NCBI GenBank assembly: GCA_943324725.2
Contig: CALPMR020000133.1
Span: 1 to 8,080, forward strand
Direction: 5' to 3'
Length of the DNA: 8,080 bases
Origin: Bordetella parapertussis
Lineage (GTDB): Bacteria; Cyanobacteriota; Cyanobacteriia; PCC-6307; Cyanobiaceae
Of this stretch, positions 1 through 6,631 are shown in pieces. The notes beneath the pieces were generated by a model. That model had not been told where the DNA came from and ran no database searches. It saw only the letters and a program-made list of their open reading frames with translations. A program made the translations under genes and the position numbers. Numbering within the stretch: the stretch's first letter is position 1; every line of letters starts with the position of its first letter.

Positions 1-501
1 GCCGCTGACGCAGGGTCCAAGGGCCACCAGCAGTTCGGAGGGATCGGATCCGGCGGCGACGAGGCTTGCAATCGCCCCAGGCAGGATGCGCCCGGCAACT
101 CCACGCCAGCCCGCATGGCAGGCAGCCACCCGGCCGCTGCGGGGATCGGCCAGCAGCACGGGGGTGCAGTCGGCACCACACACCCAGAGACTCTGGCCAC
201 CGCCGTCACTGACCAGCCCATCCGCCTCAGGCCAGGGTTCGGAGCTGGCCTCGGAGGCGGCGAGCACCAGAGCACTGTGGATCTGCTGGGTCCGATGGAC
301 GCTGATGCCGGCACTCAGATAGCCAGCCAGTTCGCCGGGGCCGCGGCCCTGCCATTGGCGGCTGAAAAAGCCATGCTCAAAGGCCGCCAGCCGATCGGCC
401 TGCAGGTAATGGCCCCCATAGGTGCCGATCCAGGTCCAGCCGGGCAGATCATTGAAACCGGAATCCGGGCGATCGAAGGGAGCCTCAAGGGCCTCAGCCA
501 T
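1..501 (-). CDS. pgeF: PgeF/YfiH family (laccase-domain, peptidoglycan editing factor), 3' end outside window
   Basis: This is the first 167 residues of a minus-strand gene that begins with ATG at 501-499 and runs off the left edge, so the C-terminus is missing. The family is the zinc-containing YfiH/PgeF group (Pfam Cu-oxidase_4). E. coli PgeF removes mis-incorporated L-Ser from peptidoglycan precursors, and related proteins act on purine nucleosides, so older 'laccase/polyphenol oxidase' names should be treated with caution. Visible motifs in order are QQIHS (His75), EADGLVS (92-98), GADCTPVLLAD (Cys112), AACHAGWRGVAGRIL (His129) and ALGPCVSG at the cut end. His75, Cys112 and His129 match the three metal ligands of E. 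coli YfiH in identity and spacing. The start overlaps the stop of the upstream Tab2-like gene by 8 nt, which suggests co-transcription and coupled translation. The family assignment is firm; the substrate in this organism is inferred. Confidence 0.9.
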   Translation of the reverse strand, partial: MAEALEAPFDRPDSGFNDLPGWTWIGTYGGHYLQADRLAAFEHGFFSRQWQGRGPGELAGYLSAGISVHRTQQIHSALVLAASEASSEPWPEADGLVSDGGGQSLWVCGADCTPVLLADPRSGRVAACHAGWRGVAGRILPGAIASLVAAGSDPSELLVALGPCVSG

Positions 502-1438
502 CGGCCAAGTCCCGCAGCAGCCAGAAGCCATCGAGCCGCTCGGCCCCATCGGCGCTCTGGACGGCGATGAACTGCAGTCCAGCGGCGTTCTCCCTGGCGG
601 CGGCGAAGGCGTCGGCCGCAGCACGGGCCTCCTCGGCGGGCAGGCTCGCCAGCAGCCAACGGTCTTCGAGGCCGGCTTCGAGCACCAGTTGCTCGCCATC
701 AAGCTCAAGCCGCACCGGCTCCAGGCCCGCCAACCAGCCGGCAATCGCCAGGGCACGGGTGCGGCTGAACAGGCGAATCCCGGGGATCGGCGTGGCAGCG
801 GCAATCGCCGCAGGCAGGTTGATCAGGCCGCCAAAGCCGATCTCCCAGTCGGCCGCTTCAGCCAGGGCGCCGAAGGGCAATGTGGCCCAGCTCCAGCGAT
901 CGCCCCGCACCGCCTCCGGCAACGGCACCGACACCGGCCGAATCGCCTGGGGCGGTGGCGCCAATGGGCCGGCCAGATAGCCGGGTTCCCCGGGGTAAAC
1001 CTGCGCCTGCCGCTCTTGCAGCCATTCCACCAGGCTGTAGCAGCGACGACTGGGCACCAACTCCAGTCCCAGGCCCTCGGCGGCCCGCTGCACCATGGTG
1101 CGCATCGATCCCCGCCAGCAGCGGATCCGGCGGGGATGGCCGTAGCCACGGGAGTTGGCTTCAGCCAAGGCCGCTTCGATGGCCTCTTTCAGCCAGATGG
1201 AGTTGACACTGGCCGCAGGGCAGATGCGTGCCCAGCGGAACGGTTCGGCGGGCTCCTGGTCGGAGCGCAGGGGCTTGGGGGTGGCGCAGATCAACAATTC
1301 CCAGCGCTTTTTGCCATCAGGCTCGAGGATCGGCCGCGAGTAGTAATCGAGCTCCCAGTCCGCTCCGGCAGCCTCTCGCTTATCCAAGGCGAGCGAGCCC
1401 TCGAGATCGGGGGAGCCATCCACACGAATCGGGCTCAT
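494..1438 (-). CDS. Tab2/Atab2 family RNA-binding protein (DUF1092)
   Basis: A 314-residue protein of the Tab2/Atab2 family, found in cyanobacteria and chloroplasts. In Chlamydomonas, Tab2 binds the psaB 5' leader and is needed for PsaB translation; in Arabidopsis, ATAB2 supports both photosystems. The cyanobacterial members are little studied, so a role in translating photosystem mRNAs here is inferred. Family signatures are WELDYYSRP (residues 28-36), WELLIC (46-51), a basic stretch around RIRCWRGSMRTMVQRAAEGL (104-123) continuing into VPSRRCYSLVEWLQER (128-143), and C-terminal WLLASL and GFWLLRDL. The first 27 residues precede the usual family start and look poorly conserved. The ATG is nevertheless supported because it overlaps the TGA of the preceding S1-domain gene as ATGA (1435-1438). 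The stop overlaps the pgeF start by 8 nt. The protein is predicted to be soluble, with no signal peptide or membrane segment visible. Confidence 0.9.
   Translation of the reverse strand: MSPIRVDGSPDLEGSLALDKREAAGADWELDYYSRPILEPDGKKRWELLICATPKPLRSDQEPAEPFRWARICPAASVNSIWLKEAIEAALAEANSRGYGHPRRIRCWRGSMRTMVQRAAEGLGLELVPSRRCYSLVEWLQERQAQVYPGEPGYLAGPLAPPPQAIRPVSVPLPEAVRGDRWSWATLPFGALAEAADWEIGFGGLINLPAAIAAATPIPGIRLFSRTRALAIAGWLAGLEPVRLELDGEQLVLEAGLEDRWLLASLPAEEARAAADAFAAARENAAGLQFIAVQSADGAERLDGFWLLRDLADG
896..903. repeat. HIP1 octamer GCGATCGC (within the Tab2-like gene)
   Basis: An exact octamer, and the only copy in the leftward operon part of the window. Confidence 0.75.
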
Positions 1439-2721
1439 CCCGCCGCCTGCTCCTGTTTGCGCAGCAGCGACCGGGCCCGGTTGGCCCGCTCAGCCGCCTC
1501 GGTCATCACCAGCGCCTTGGCGATCAGCAGTTCACCGGGCTGGTTTTCCAGCAGGGCGGTGTTGAGGGCGATGCGGCCGCGGCCAGGATCGAGATCGGTG
1601 ATCAAGGCCTTGATGCGCTCGCCCGGCTGGAAGGCTTCGCGCAGATCCCGCAGGGCGCCGCCGGTGACACAGGAGTGGTGCAGCAGGCCGCTGACGCCAC
1701 CGAGGTCGATGAAGAAGCCATAGGGCTTCAGCGACACCACCTGCCCTTCCACCAACTGTCCGATCTCCAGCTCGGTGAACCGGGCGGCACTCGCCGCGCG
1801 CTTCTCGGAGAGCACCAGTTTGTGGGTCTCGATGTTCACCTCAAGGAAGGCGACCGCTAGGGTCTTGCCCACCAGGGTTTCGTGATTCTCGCCCTCGTTG
1901 AGCTGGGAGCGAGGAATGAAGCCCCTCAGGCCCTCGAGATCACAGGTGACGCCGCCCCGGTTGAAGCCCGTGACCTTCACCTGAACCACCTTGCCGTCCT
2001 TCTCCAGCTGGCGCACCTTCTCCCAGCTCTGGCGCAGGGCCAGGGCACGGGCGCTGATTGTGACCATGCCATCGGCGTTCTGCTCGCGGGTGACCAGCAC
2101 CTCCAGCTCAAGGCCCCGGGGGAAGCGCTCCTTGAGATTGGTGATCACCCCCAGGCCACATTCACTTTTGGGCATGAAGCCGGGGGCCTTGCCGCCGATG
2201 TCCACGTAAATGCCATCGCTCTCGACACCGATGACGCTGCCGCGCACGACTTCGCCGGTGGTGCCCACGGGCTCGTTCTGATCGAGGGCCGCCAGGAAGG
2301 CGTCCTCATCGAAGTCGAAATCGTCCACGGTGCGGGCGGCGGCGGCGGCCTGGGACGTCGAAGCCGGTGCAGCCTGGCGCTTGGCCGAGCCTGAAGCCTT
2401 GCCGCGACGCTCATCCGGACCGAGCAGGTCGGCCATGGTCATCCCCTCCATTGAGCCCAGATCGAAGAGCTCGTCGTCGGAGACGGCGCGGGCAGGGCCT
2501 GGAGAAACCGGGGCGGGAGCCGCAGGGGCGCCGGCCCGGATGACCGGTGGCAGAGGCTTGGGCGCGTCCACCACAGGGGGGGCTTTCTCAGCGGAACGGA
2601 CGGCCAGCACGTCCTCTTTCTTGATCATCAGCACCTGGGGGGGCTTGCGGGGCGCCTGAGGGGCCGGACGCTGGCCAGGGTTCAGGGGCTGACGCGACGC
2701 GGGGTTGCCGGATCCGGCCAT
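1435..2721 (-). CDS. rps1b: Triple S1-domain RNA-binding protein (cyanobacterial S1 homologue B / Nbp1 type)
   Basis: A 428-residue protein with three S1 (OB-fold) RNA-binding domains at about residues 154-225 (GEVVRGSVIGVESDGIYVDI), 242-306 (VVQVKVTGFNRGGVTCDLEG) and 319-388 (VEGQVVSLKPYGFFIDLGG). The first 150 residues are Pro/Ala-rich and probably disordered. They carry two short motifs that look functional: MEGMTMADLLGP (91-102) and the acidic DDFDFDEDAFLAALD (133-147). The layout fits the second ribosomal-S1-like protein of cyanobacteria, annotated Rps1b or Nbp1; full-length bacterial S1 has six domains. The likely role is mRNA binding and translation, possibly at the 30S subunit. The start was set at ATG 2721-2719: the frame stays open to 2916, but that extension would run through the divergent spacer into the neighbouring gene. 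An AGAGG lies just upstream of the start. The gene overlaps the Tab2-like gene by 4 nt. The domain call is firm; the paralogue name rests on layout. Confidence 0.88.
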   Translation of the reverse strand: MAGSGNPASRQPLNPGQRPAPQAPRKPPQVLMIKKEDVLAVRSAEKAPPVVDAPKPLPPVIRAGAPAAPAPVSPGPARAVSDDELFDLGSMEGMTMADLLGPDERRGKASGSAKRQAAPASTSQAAAAARTVDDFDFDEDAFLAALDQNEPVGTTGEVVRGSVIGVESDGIYVDIGGKAPGFMPKSECGLGVITNLKERFPRGLELEVLVTREQNADGMVTISARALALRQSWEKVRQLEKDGKVVQVKVTGFNRGGVTCDLEGLRGFIPRSQLNEGENHETLVGKTLAVAFLEVNIETHKLVLSEKRAASAARFTELEIGQLVEGQVVSLKPYGFFIDLGGVSGLLHHSCVTGGALRDLREAFQPGERIKALITDLDPGRGRIALNTALLENQPGELLIAKALVMTEAAERANRARSLLRKQEQAAG

Positions 2722-2796
2722 GACCTCTGAGTGCTGCGGCCCCACACTGTACGAAGCGAAGCCGGTCCGCCCGCTCGCCATCGCCGATCTGCCGCC
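2722..2796. promoter_or_regulatory. Divergent spacer between the S1-domain gene and the creatininase-family gene
   Basis: These 75 bp are the only place where transcription diverges in the window, so they should hold the promoter of the leftward operon and possibly one for the rightward genes. On the minus strand TACAGT (2751-2746) fits the loose cyanobacterial -10 pattern TANNNT and would give a leader of about 20 nt before the S1-domain gene. No convincing -35 precedes it, and I see no good TANNNT facing right. The location follows from gene orientation; the exact elements are a guess. Confidence 0.4.
2746..2751 (-). promoter_or_regulatory. Possible -10 element for the leftward S1-domain/Tab2/pgeF operon
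   Basis: TACAGT on the minus strand matches TANNNT and 4 of 6 positions of TATAAT, about 25 nt before the ATG at 2721. There is no recognisable -35 box. Many cyanobacterial promoters lack one, but a hexamer this loose also occurs by chance, so this is a weak call. Confidence 0.22.
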
Positions 2797-3666
2797 ATGA
2801 CCGAGTCCCAGCGCCGTCTTGAGACCATGACCTGGCCGGAGTTGCGGCGCCAGGCCGCCCGAGCCGGCAGCACGGTGATCTGGCCCTTCGGGGCGTTCGA
2901 GCAGCACGGTCCCCATCTGCCGTTGAGCACCGATGCCCTGTTTGCCGATCGCCTCACCGATGCGGTGCTCGCCCAGCTCGATCCTGCCCTGCCGATCTGG
3001 CGCTTACCCCTGCAGCCCCTCGGCTTCTCCCCGGAGCACCAGGGTTTCGCCGGCACCCTCAGCCTGAGTGCGGAGCTGCTGATCTCCCTGGTGCTGCAGG
3101 TGGGCGGCCAGCTTGAGCAGGCGGGTTTTCAGCGCCTGGTGCTGCTCAATGGCCACGGCGGTCAGATCGGTCTGTTGGAAGTTGCTGGCAGGACCCTGCG
3201 CGCCCAGCACCCTGGCCTGGCCGTTCTGCCCTGTTTCCTCTGGCGTGGGCCGGAAGGCATCGCTGAGCTGATTCCGGAGCCGGAGCGCAGCCAGGGCCTC
3301 CATGCCGGCCTGGCAGAAACCAGCCTGATGCTGCACCTGGCGCCGGAGCTCGTCGGTTCGCATCGCCCCGGCGATGGAGCCATCGGCTCTGATCAAGGCG
3401 ACGTCACAGCTGGCGCCGCTCCGCCGGCCACGGCCCCGTCGGCCCCACGGGTCGCAGGCCCTCCGCCGGAGGGCTGGAGCCTGGAGGGGGAGGCCCCCTG
3501 CTGCTGGATCACCAGTGAGTTCAGCACCAGTGGCGTGATCGGCAGTGCCGAGGGCGCCAGCGGCGCACTGGGCGAGCGGCTCCACGAACGGTTGGTCGAT
3601 GGCTGGCGGCGACGCCTGGACTCCTTGCTGCGCAGTGACTGGCCACCGACCTCCGGCGCAGGGTGA
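2797..3666 (+). CDS. Creatininase-family metal-dependent amidohydrolase
   Basis: A 289-residue protein of the creatininase/ArfB/MftE superfamily, whose members use a two-metal centre to cleave amide or related C-N bonds. Ligand motifs are present: [16 protein letters not shown] (Glu35, His37, Asp46), LLNGHGGQ (His120) and HAGLAETS (His169, Glu174). True creatininases take the second-metal glutamate directly after the NGH motif (NGHxE). Here that position is Gly, and the HAGxxET motif supplies the glutamate, as in ArfB (formamide hydrolase) and MftE (peptidase). Creatinine is therefore an unlikely substrate, and the true one is unknown. A Pro/Ala/Gly-rich segment at about residues 203-234 interrupts the C-terminal half. 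ATG at 2797 was chosen because it precedes the conserved TWPELRR helix by a few residues; a second Met at residue 11 is possible. The gene lies 34 nt before ado on the same strand, so co-transcription is plausible. It is soluble, with no signal peptide seen. Confidence 0.85.
   Translation: MTESQRRLETMTWPELRRQAARAGSTVIWPFGAFEQHGPHLPLSTDALFADRLTDAVLAQLDPALPIWRLPLQPLGFSPEHQGFAGTLSLSAELLISLVLQVGGQLEQAGFQRLVLLNGHGGQIGLLEVAGRTLRAQHPGLAVLPCFLWRGPEGIAELIPEPERSQGLHAGLAETSLMLHLAPELVGSHRPGDGAIGSDQGDVTAGAAPPATAPSAPRVAGPPPEGWSLEGEAPCCWITSEFSTSGVIGSAEGASGALGERLHERLVDGWRRRLDSLLRSDWPPTSGAG
3458..3474 (+). repeat. GC-rich hairpin inside the creatininase-family gene
   Basis: GCCCTCC-gcc-GGAGGGC is a perfect 7-bp inverted repeat with a 3-nt loop, lying in the segment that encodes the Pro-rich insertion. 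It would form a very stable RNA hairpin. No T-run follows, so it is not an intrinsic terminator. It may simply reflect GC-rich codon choice for a Pro/Gly-rich loop. Confidence 0.5.
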
Positions 3667-3667
3667 C

Positions 3668-3673
3668 TACAGT
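3668..3673 (+). promoter_or_regulatory. Possible -10 element of ado
   Basis: TACAGT, which fits the cyanobacterial TANNNT pattern, lies in the 34-nt gap before ado and would start the transcript near 3680, about 20 nt before the ATG. A clear -35 is not visible. It is the same hexamer as the candidate in front of the leftward operon. A separate promoter for ado is plausible because this gene is needed in large amounts, but the element itself is weak evidence. Confidence 0.28.
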
Positions 3674-3695
3674 CGCGCTGAGACGCTGAGCGCGA
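3673..3695. promoter_or_regulatory. Inverted repeat just before the ado start codon
   Basis: TCGCGCT (3673-3679) and AGCGCGA (3689-3695) are perfect 7-bp inverted arms around a 9-nt centre, ending 5 nt before the ado ATG. The stretch also holds a direct repeat, CGCTGAG at 3676-3682 and 3684-3690. No Shine-Dalgarno sequence is visible in the gap. The repeat could be a protein operator across the transcription start or an RNA hairpin next to the ribosome site. The symmetry is read directly; a function is inferred. Confidence 0.4.
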
Positions 3696-3700
3696 TTGTC

Positions 3701-4456
3701 ATGCCGACCATCCAATCGATCACGAATGCCGAAACCTGCAGTGATGCCGCCACAGGCCAGGCCACCCCTGAACCGATCGGAGCAGGTCTGCCCGATTTCA
3801 CCAGCCCCGTCTACAAGGACGCCTACAGCCGCATCAACGCGATCGTGATCGAAGGGGAGCAGGAAGCCCACGACAACTACATCGCCCTCGGCACCCTGAT
3901 TCCCGATCAGGCCGATGAGCTGGCCCGGCTGGCCCGCATGGAGCTCAAGCACATGAAGGGGTTCACCGCCTGCGCCGCCAACCTCGGCGTTGATGCCGAC
4001 ATGCCCTTCGCCCGGGAATTCTTCTCGCCGCTGCGCGACAACTTCGAGGCCTCACTGCAGGAGGGCAAAGTGGTCACCTGCCTGCTGATTCAGGCCCTGT
4101 TGATCGAGGCCTTTGCGATCGCTGCCTATCACATCTACATCCCGGTTGCCGATCCCTTCGCCCGCAAGATCACCGAAGCCGTCGTCAAGGACGAATACAC
4201 CCATCTCAACTACGGCCAGGAGTGGTTGAAGGCCAACTTCGAGGCCAGCCGCGCTGAACTGGAGCAGGCCAACCGCGACAACCTTCCCCACGTGCGCCGC
4301 ATGCTGGAGCGGGTGGCCGCCGATGCGGCGGTCCTGCAGATGGAGAAGGAAGACCTGATCGAGGATTTCCTGATCGCCTACCAGGAGGCCCTCACTGAGA
4401 TCGGTTTCAACTCCCGCGAGATCGCCCGGATGGCGGTGGCAGCTCTGGTGGGCTGA
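3701..4456 (+). CDS. ado: Aldehyde-deformylating oxygenase (ADO), alkane biosynthesis
   Basis: A 251-residue ferritin-like di-iron enzyme that turns fatty aldehydes (C16/C18) into alkanes one carbon shorter plus formate, using O2 and reductant (ferredoxin). It is the second step of cyanobacterial hydrocarbon synthesis, after AAR. All six metal ligands are present: Glu53 (in [11 protein letters not shown]), Glu81 and His84 (MELKHMKGF), Glu136 (LLIEAF), Glu165 and His168 (DEYTH). They are shifted by a constant 21 residues from the S. elongatus numbering, so the core has no insertion or deletion and the extra length is all N-terminal. A conserved Cys (Cys91) follows the FTAC segment. The sequence resembles the Prochlorococcus/marine Synechococcus ADO branch. 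ATG at 3701 gives the expected MPT... start and a variable N-terminus before [15 protein letters not shown]. The gene is flanked by a possible operator upstream and a palindrome over its stop codon. ADO is a slow enzyme, so strong expression is expected. Confidence 0.98.
   Translation: MPTIQSITNAETCSDAATGQATPEPIGAGLPDFTSPVYKDAYSRINAIVIEGEQEAHDNYIALGTLIPDQADELARLARMELKHMKGFTACAANLGVDADMPFAREFFSPLRDNFEASLQEGKVVTCLLIQALLIEAFAIAAYHIYIPVADPFARKITEAVVKDEYTHLNYGQEWLKANFEASRAELEQANRDNLPHVRRMLERVAADAAVLQMEKEDLIEDFLIAYQEALTEIGFNSREIARMAVAALVG
4115..4122. repeat. HIP1 octamer GCGATCGC (within ado)
   Basis: An exact copy of the highly iterated palindrome of cyanobacteria, inside the ado coding region. 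Confidence 0.75.
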
Positions 4457-4468
4457 GGGCGCCCTCAG
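4453..4468. repeat. 16-bp perfect palindrome over the ado stop codon
   Basis: CTGAGGGCGCCCTCAG is fully self-complementary and contains the TGA stop of ado at 4454-4456. As RNA it can fold into a 6-bp stem with a GCGC loop. It is followed by G-rich sequence and CTTCT rather than a T-run, so it is not a standard terminator. It could stabilise the 3' end of an ado message, cause partial attenuation before aar, or bind a protein as a dimer site. Confidence 0.6.
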
Positions 4469-4473
4469 GGGGC

Positions 4474-4493
4474 TTCTGCCGGCCATGGCAGGA
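4474..4493 (+). repeat. Second hairpin in the ado-aar spacer
   Basis: CTGCC (4476-4480) pairs with GGCAG (4487-4491) around a 6-nt loop, and the stem extends outward by one G-U and one U-A pair to 7 bp. It lies only 5 nt after the palindrome at the ado stop. Confidence 0.45.
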
Positions 4494-4496
4494 TGT

Positions 4497-4514
4497 GTCA
4501 ACGGCGACATTGAC
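4497..4514 (+). repeat. Third hairpin in the ado-aar spacer
   Basis: GTCAA (4497-4501) and TTGAC (4510-4514) form a 5-bp inverted repeat around an 8-nt loop. This is the weakest of the three. The right arm reads TTGACG, like a -35 box, but nothing resembling a -10 follows at the correct spacing before aar. Confidence 0.3.
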
Positions 4515-4546
4515 GGTCGGCCAGTTCCCTTTGCCTCCCCGTCTGC

Positions 4547-5602
4547 ATGTTCGGCCTGATCGGTCACTCCACCAGCCTTGCCGCCGCCTGTGAACTGGCC
4601 GAGCGGCTCGGTTACCCGGAGTATGCCCAGGGAGACCTCGACATGTGGTGCAGCGCCCCTCCCCAGCTGGTGGAGCGGTTCTCCGTCACCAGTGCCATGG
4701 GCAAAACCATTGAAGGCGCCTACATCGATTCGGTGTTCGTGCCCGAGATGCTGCGCCGCTTCAAAACGGCCAAGCGCAAGGTGCTCAACGCCATGGAGCT
4801 GGCCCAGAAGAGTGGTATAGCCATCAGTGCTCTGGGCGGCTTCACATCGATCATTTTTGAGGACATGAATCTGCTCAGGGAGCAGCAGGTGCGTGCCACC
4901 ACCTTGGAATGGGAGCGCTTCACCACCGGTAACACCCACACCGCCTGGGTGATCTGCCGCCAGGTCGAGGTCAATGCCCCCAGGGTCGGCATCGATCTGG
5001 CCAGGGCCAGGGTGGCGGTGATCGGCGCCACAGGCGACATCGGCAGTGCGGTTTGCCGATGGCTCAGCCAGCGCACCGGCGTGGCCGAGTTGCTGCTGGT
5101 GGCCCGCAAGGAGCAGCCGCTGCGGGACCTGCAGAGTGAACTCGGCGGCGGTCGCATCCTGCCCCTTGAGGAGGCGCTGCAGCAGGCCGATGTCGTCGTC
5201 TGGGTGGCCAGCCTGCCCGAGAGCCTCAGCATCGACCCAGCCAAGCTGAGCAAGCCCTGCCTGATGATCGACGGCGGCTATCCCAAGAATCTCGACAGCA
5301 AGGCCAGTGGCCCCGAGATCCACGTGCTCAAGGGAGGCATCGTCGAGTTCCACCGCGACATCGACTGGGAGGTGGTGGCCCTAGCCGCCGACATGGCCCG
5401 ACCGCAGCGCCAGATGTTCGCCTGCTTCGCCGAGGCGATGCTGCTTGATTTTGAAGCGCTTCACACCAACTTCAGCTGGGGGCGTAACCACATCACGCTT
5501 GAAAAGATGGCGTTGATCGGCGCCGCCTCCCTGCGCCACGGTTTCCAGGCCCTGGGTCTGGAAACCGCCGTTGCCACGGCCCCCAGCCTCGCCACCGCCT
5601 GA
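4547..5602 (+). CDS. aar: Long-chain acyl-[acyl-carrier-protein] reductase (AAR)
   Basis: A 351-residue NADPH-dependent reductase that makes fatty aldehydes from acyl-ACP through a cysteine thioester; the aldehyde is passed to ADO. The N-terminal acyl-binding part begins [11 protein letters not shown], with [13 protein letters not shown] (93-105) and [17 protein letters not shown] (125-141). It is followed by the nucleotide-binding turn [16 protein letters not shown] (158-173). The catalytic cysteine is Cys293 in [20 protein letters not shown] (241-249) and [12 protein letters not shown] (306-317) are also typical. Compared with the S. elongatus enzyme (341 residues), it has a short Ala/Thr-rich C-terminal tail after HGFQALGLE, which is probably dispensable. 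The ATG at 4547 matches the universal MFGLIGH start. The gap from ado is 90 nt, by far the longest between the rightward genes downstream of ado, and holds three potential hairpins. accA follows after 15 nt. No clear ribosome site is visible. Confidence 0.98.
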   Translation: MFGLIGHSTSLAAACELAERLGYPEYAQGDLDMWCSAPPQLVERFSVTSAMGKTIEGAYIDSVFVPEMLRRFKTAKRKVLNAMELAQKSGIAISALGGFTSIIFEDMNLLREQQVRATTLEWERFTTGNTHTAWVICRQVEVNAPRVGIDLARARVAVIGATGDIGSAVCRWLSQRTGVAELLLVARKEQPLRDLQSELGGGRILPLEEALQQADVVVWVASLPESLSIDPAKLSKPCLMIDGGYPKNLDSKASGPEIHVLKGGIVEFHRDIDWEVVALAADMARPQRQMFACFAEAMLLDFEALHTNFSWGRNHITLEKMALIGAASLRHGFQALGLETAVATAPSLATA

Positions 5603-5617
5603 CACCCCCCGCACCCC

Positions 5618-6607
5618 ATGGCCCGCCGCGCCCTGCTGGATTTTGAAAAACCTCTGGTGGAACTGGAGCAGCAGATCGAACAGATCCGCCAGCTTGCCCG
5701 CGATTCGGAGGTCGATGTCAGCCAACAGCTGCTCCAGCTGGAAACCCTGGCCAGTCGGCGCCGCGAAGAAATCTTCAGCGCCCTGACGCCGTCCCAGAAA
5801 ATCCAGGTGGCCCGCCATCCGCAGCGGCCCAGCACGCTCGATTACATCCAGCTGATCTCCGACTCCTGGATCGAGCTGCATGGCGATCGCCGCGGTTCCG
5901 ATGACAAGGCGATGGTGGGCGGCGTGGGGCGCATCGGCGATCAGCCCGTGGTGATGCTCGGCCAGCAGAAGGGCCGAGACACCAAGGAAAACATGGCTCG
6001 CAACTTCGGCATGGCCTCCCCCGGCGGCTATCGCAAGGCGATGCGGCTGATGGAGCACGCCGATCGCTTCCGGCTGCCGATCATCAGTTTCATCGACACC
6101 CCTGGTGCCTATGCCGGTGTCCTGGCCGAAGAGCAGGGCCAGGGCGAAGCGATCGCGGTCAATCTGCGCGAGATGTTCCGGCTGCGGGTGCCGATCATCG
6201 CCACGGTGATCGGCGAAGGCGGCTCCGGTGGAGCCCTGGGCATCGGCGTCGCCGATCGACTGCTGATGTTCGAGCACAGCGTCTACACCGTGGCCAGCCC
6301 GGAGGCCTGCGCTTCGATCCTCTGGCGCGATGCCGCCAAGGCGCCCGCCGCGGCCGAAGCCCTCAAGATCACCGGAGCTGATCTGCTGCAGCTTGGGGTG
6401 ATCGACAGGGTGCTGCGGGAACCTGCCGGGGGCAATCATTGGGCGCCGCTGGAGGCCGCCGCCACCCTGCGCAGCGCCATCATCGAGAACCTCCTCGAAC
6501 TGCAGGCCCTGGGCGAACGGGAGCTGTGTGAGCAGCGCTATGCCAAGTTCCGGCGAATGGGGCGCTTTCTCGACGCAAGCTCGCCAGAAGGGGCCAGAAC
6601 TGCTTAA
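5618..6607 (+). CDS. accA: Acetyl-CoA carboxylase carboxyltransferase subunit alpha
   Basis: A 329-residue AccA, the alpha half of the carboxyltransferase that moves CO2 from carboxybiotin to acetyl-CoA. This gives malonyl-CoA for fatty acid synthesis; the enzyme needs AccB, AccC and AccD, which are encoded elsewhere. Motifs are the N-terminal [16 protein letters not shown] coiled helix (8-23), [20 protein letters not shown] (86-105), [20 protein letters not shown] (117-136), the DTPGAYAG turn (160-167) and the oxyanion-hole glycines [12 protein letters not shown] (199-210). The length is normal for bacterial AccA, without the plastid C-terminal extension. It starts 15 nt after aar. The position supplies precursor capacity next to a fatty-acyl-consuming pathway, and the same order occurs in marine picocyanobacteria. 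The stop is TAA at 6605-6607, and the next gene continues in the same frame 24 nt later. Confidence 0.98.
   Translation: MARRALLDFEKPLVELEQQIEQIRQLARDSEVDVSQQLLQLETLASRRREEIFSALTPSQKIQVARHPQRPSTLDYIQLISDSWIELHGDRRGSDDKAMVGGVGRIGDQPVVMLGQQKGRDTKENMARNFGMASPGGYRKAMRLMEHADRFRLPIISFIDTPGAYAGVLAEEQGQGEAIAVNLREMFRLRVPIIATVIGEGGSGGALGIGVADRLLMFEHSVYTVASPEACASILWRDAAKAPAAAEALKITGADLLQLGVIDRVLREPAGGNHWAPLEAAATLRSAIIENLLELQALGERELCEQRYAKFRRMGRFLDASSPEGARTA
5883..5890. repeat. HIP1 octamer GCGATCGC (in accA, first copy)
   Basis: An exact octamer in the codons for the HGDRRG segment of AccA. Confidence 0.75.
6149..6156. repeat. HIP1 octamer GCGATCGC (in accA, second copy)
   Basis: An exact octamer 258 bp after the previous copy, in the codons for the GEAIAV segment. 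Confidence 0.75.
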
Positions 6608-6631
6608 GGTTTTCTTCCACGTTCTGATTCC

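Noticed and set aside
422..1723. A 433-codon plus-strand open frame opposite the Tab2-like and S1-domain genes
   Set aside because: It is antisense to two recognised genes and has a low-complexity, Arg/Gln/Pro-rich translation with no motif.
2722..2916. A 65-residue N-terminal extension of the S1-domain protein
   Set aside because: It would cover the whole divergent spacer and overlap the start of the creatininase-family gene; the ATG at 2721 leaves room for promoters.
3545..3700. A 52-residue upstream extension of ADO
   Set aside because: It overlaps the end of the creatininase-family gene in another frame, and the ATG at 3701 gives the normal ADO N-terminus.
4510..4546. TTGACG at 4510-4515 as the -35 box of an aar promoter
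   Set aside because: No TANNNT or TATAAT-like hexamer lies 16-18 nt downstream; the sequence there is pyrimidine-rich and runs into the aar start.
4052..5353. A 433-codon minus-strand open frame opposite ado and aar
   Set aside because: It is a shadow of two genes with intact catalytic motifs; the translation shows no domain and it crosses the ado-aar spacer.
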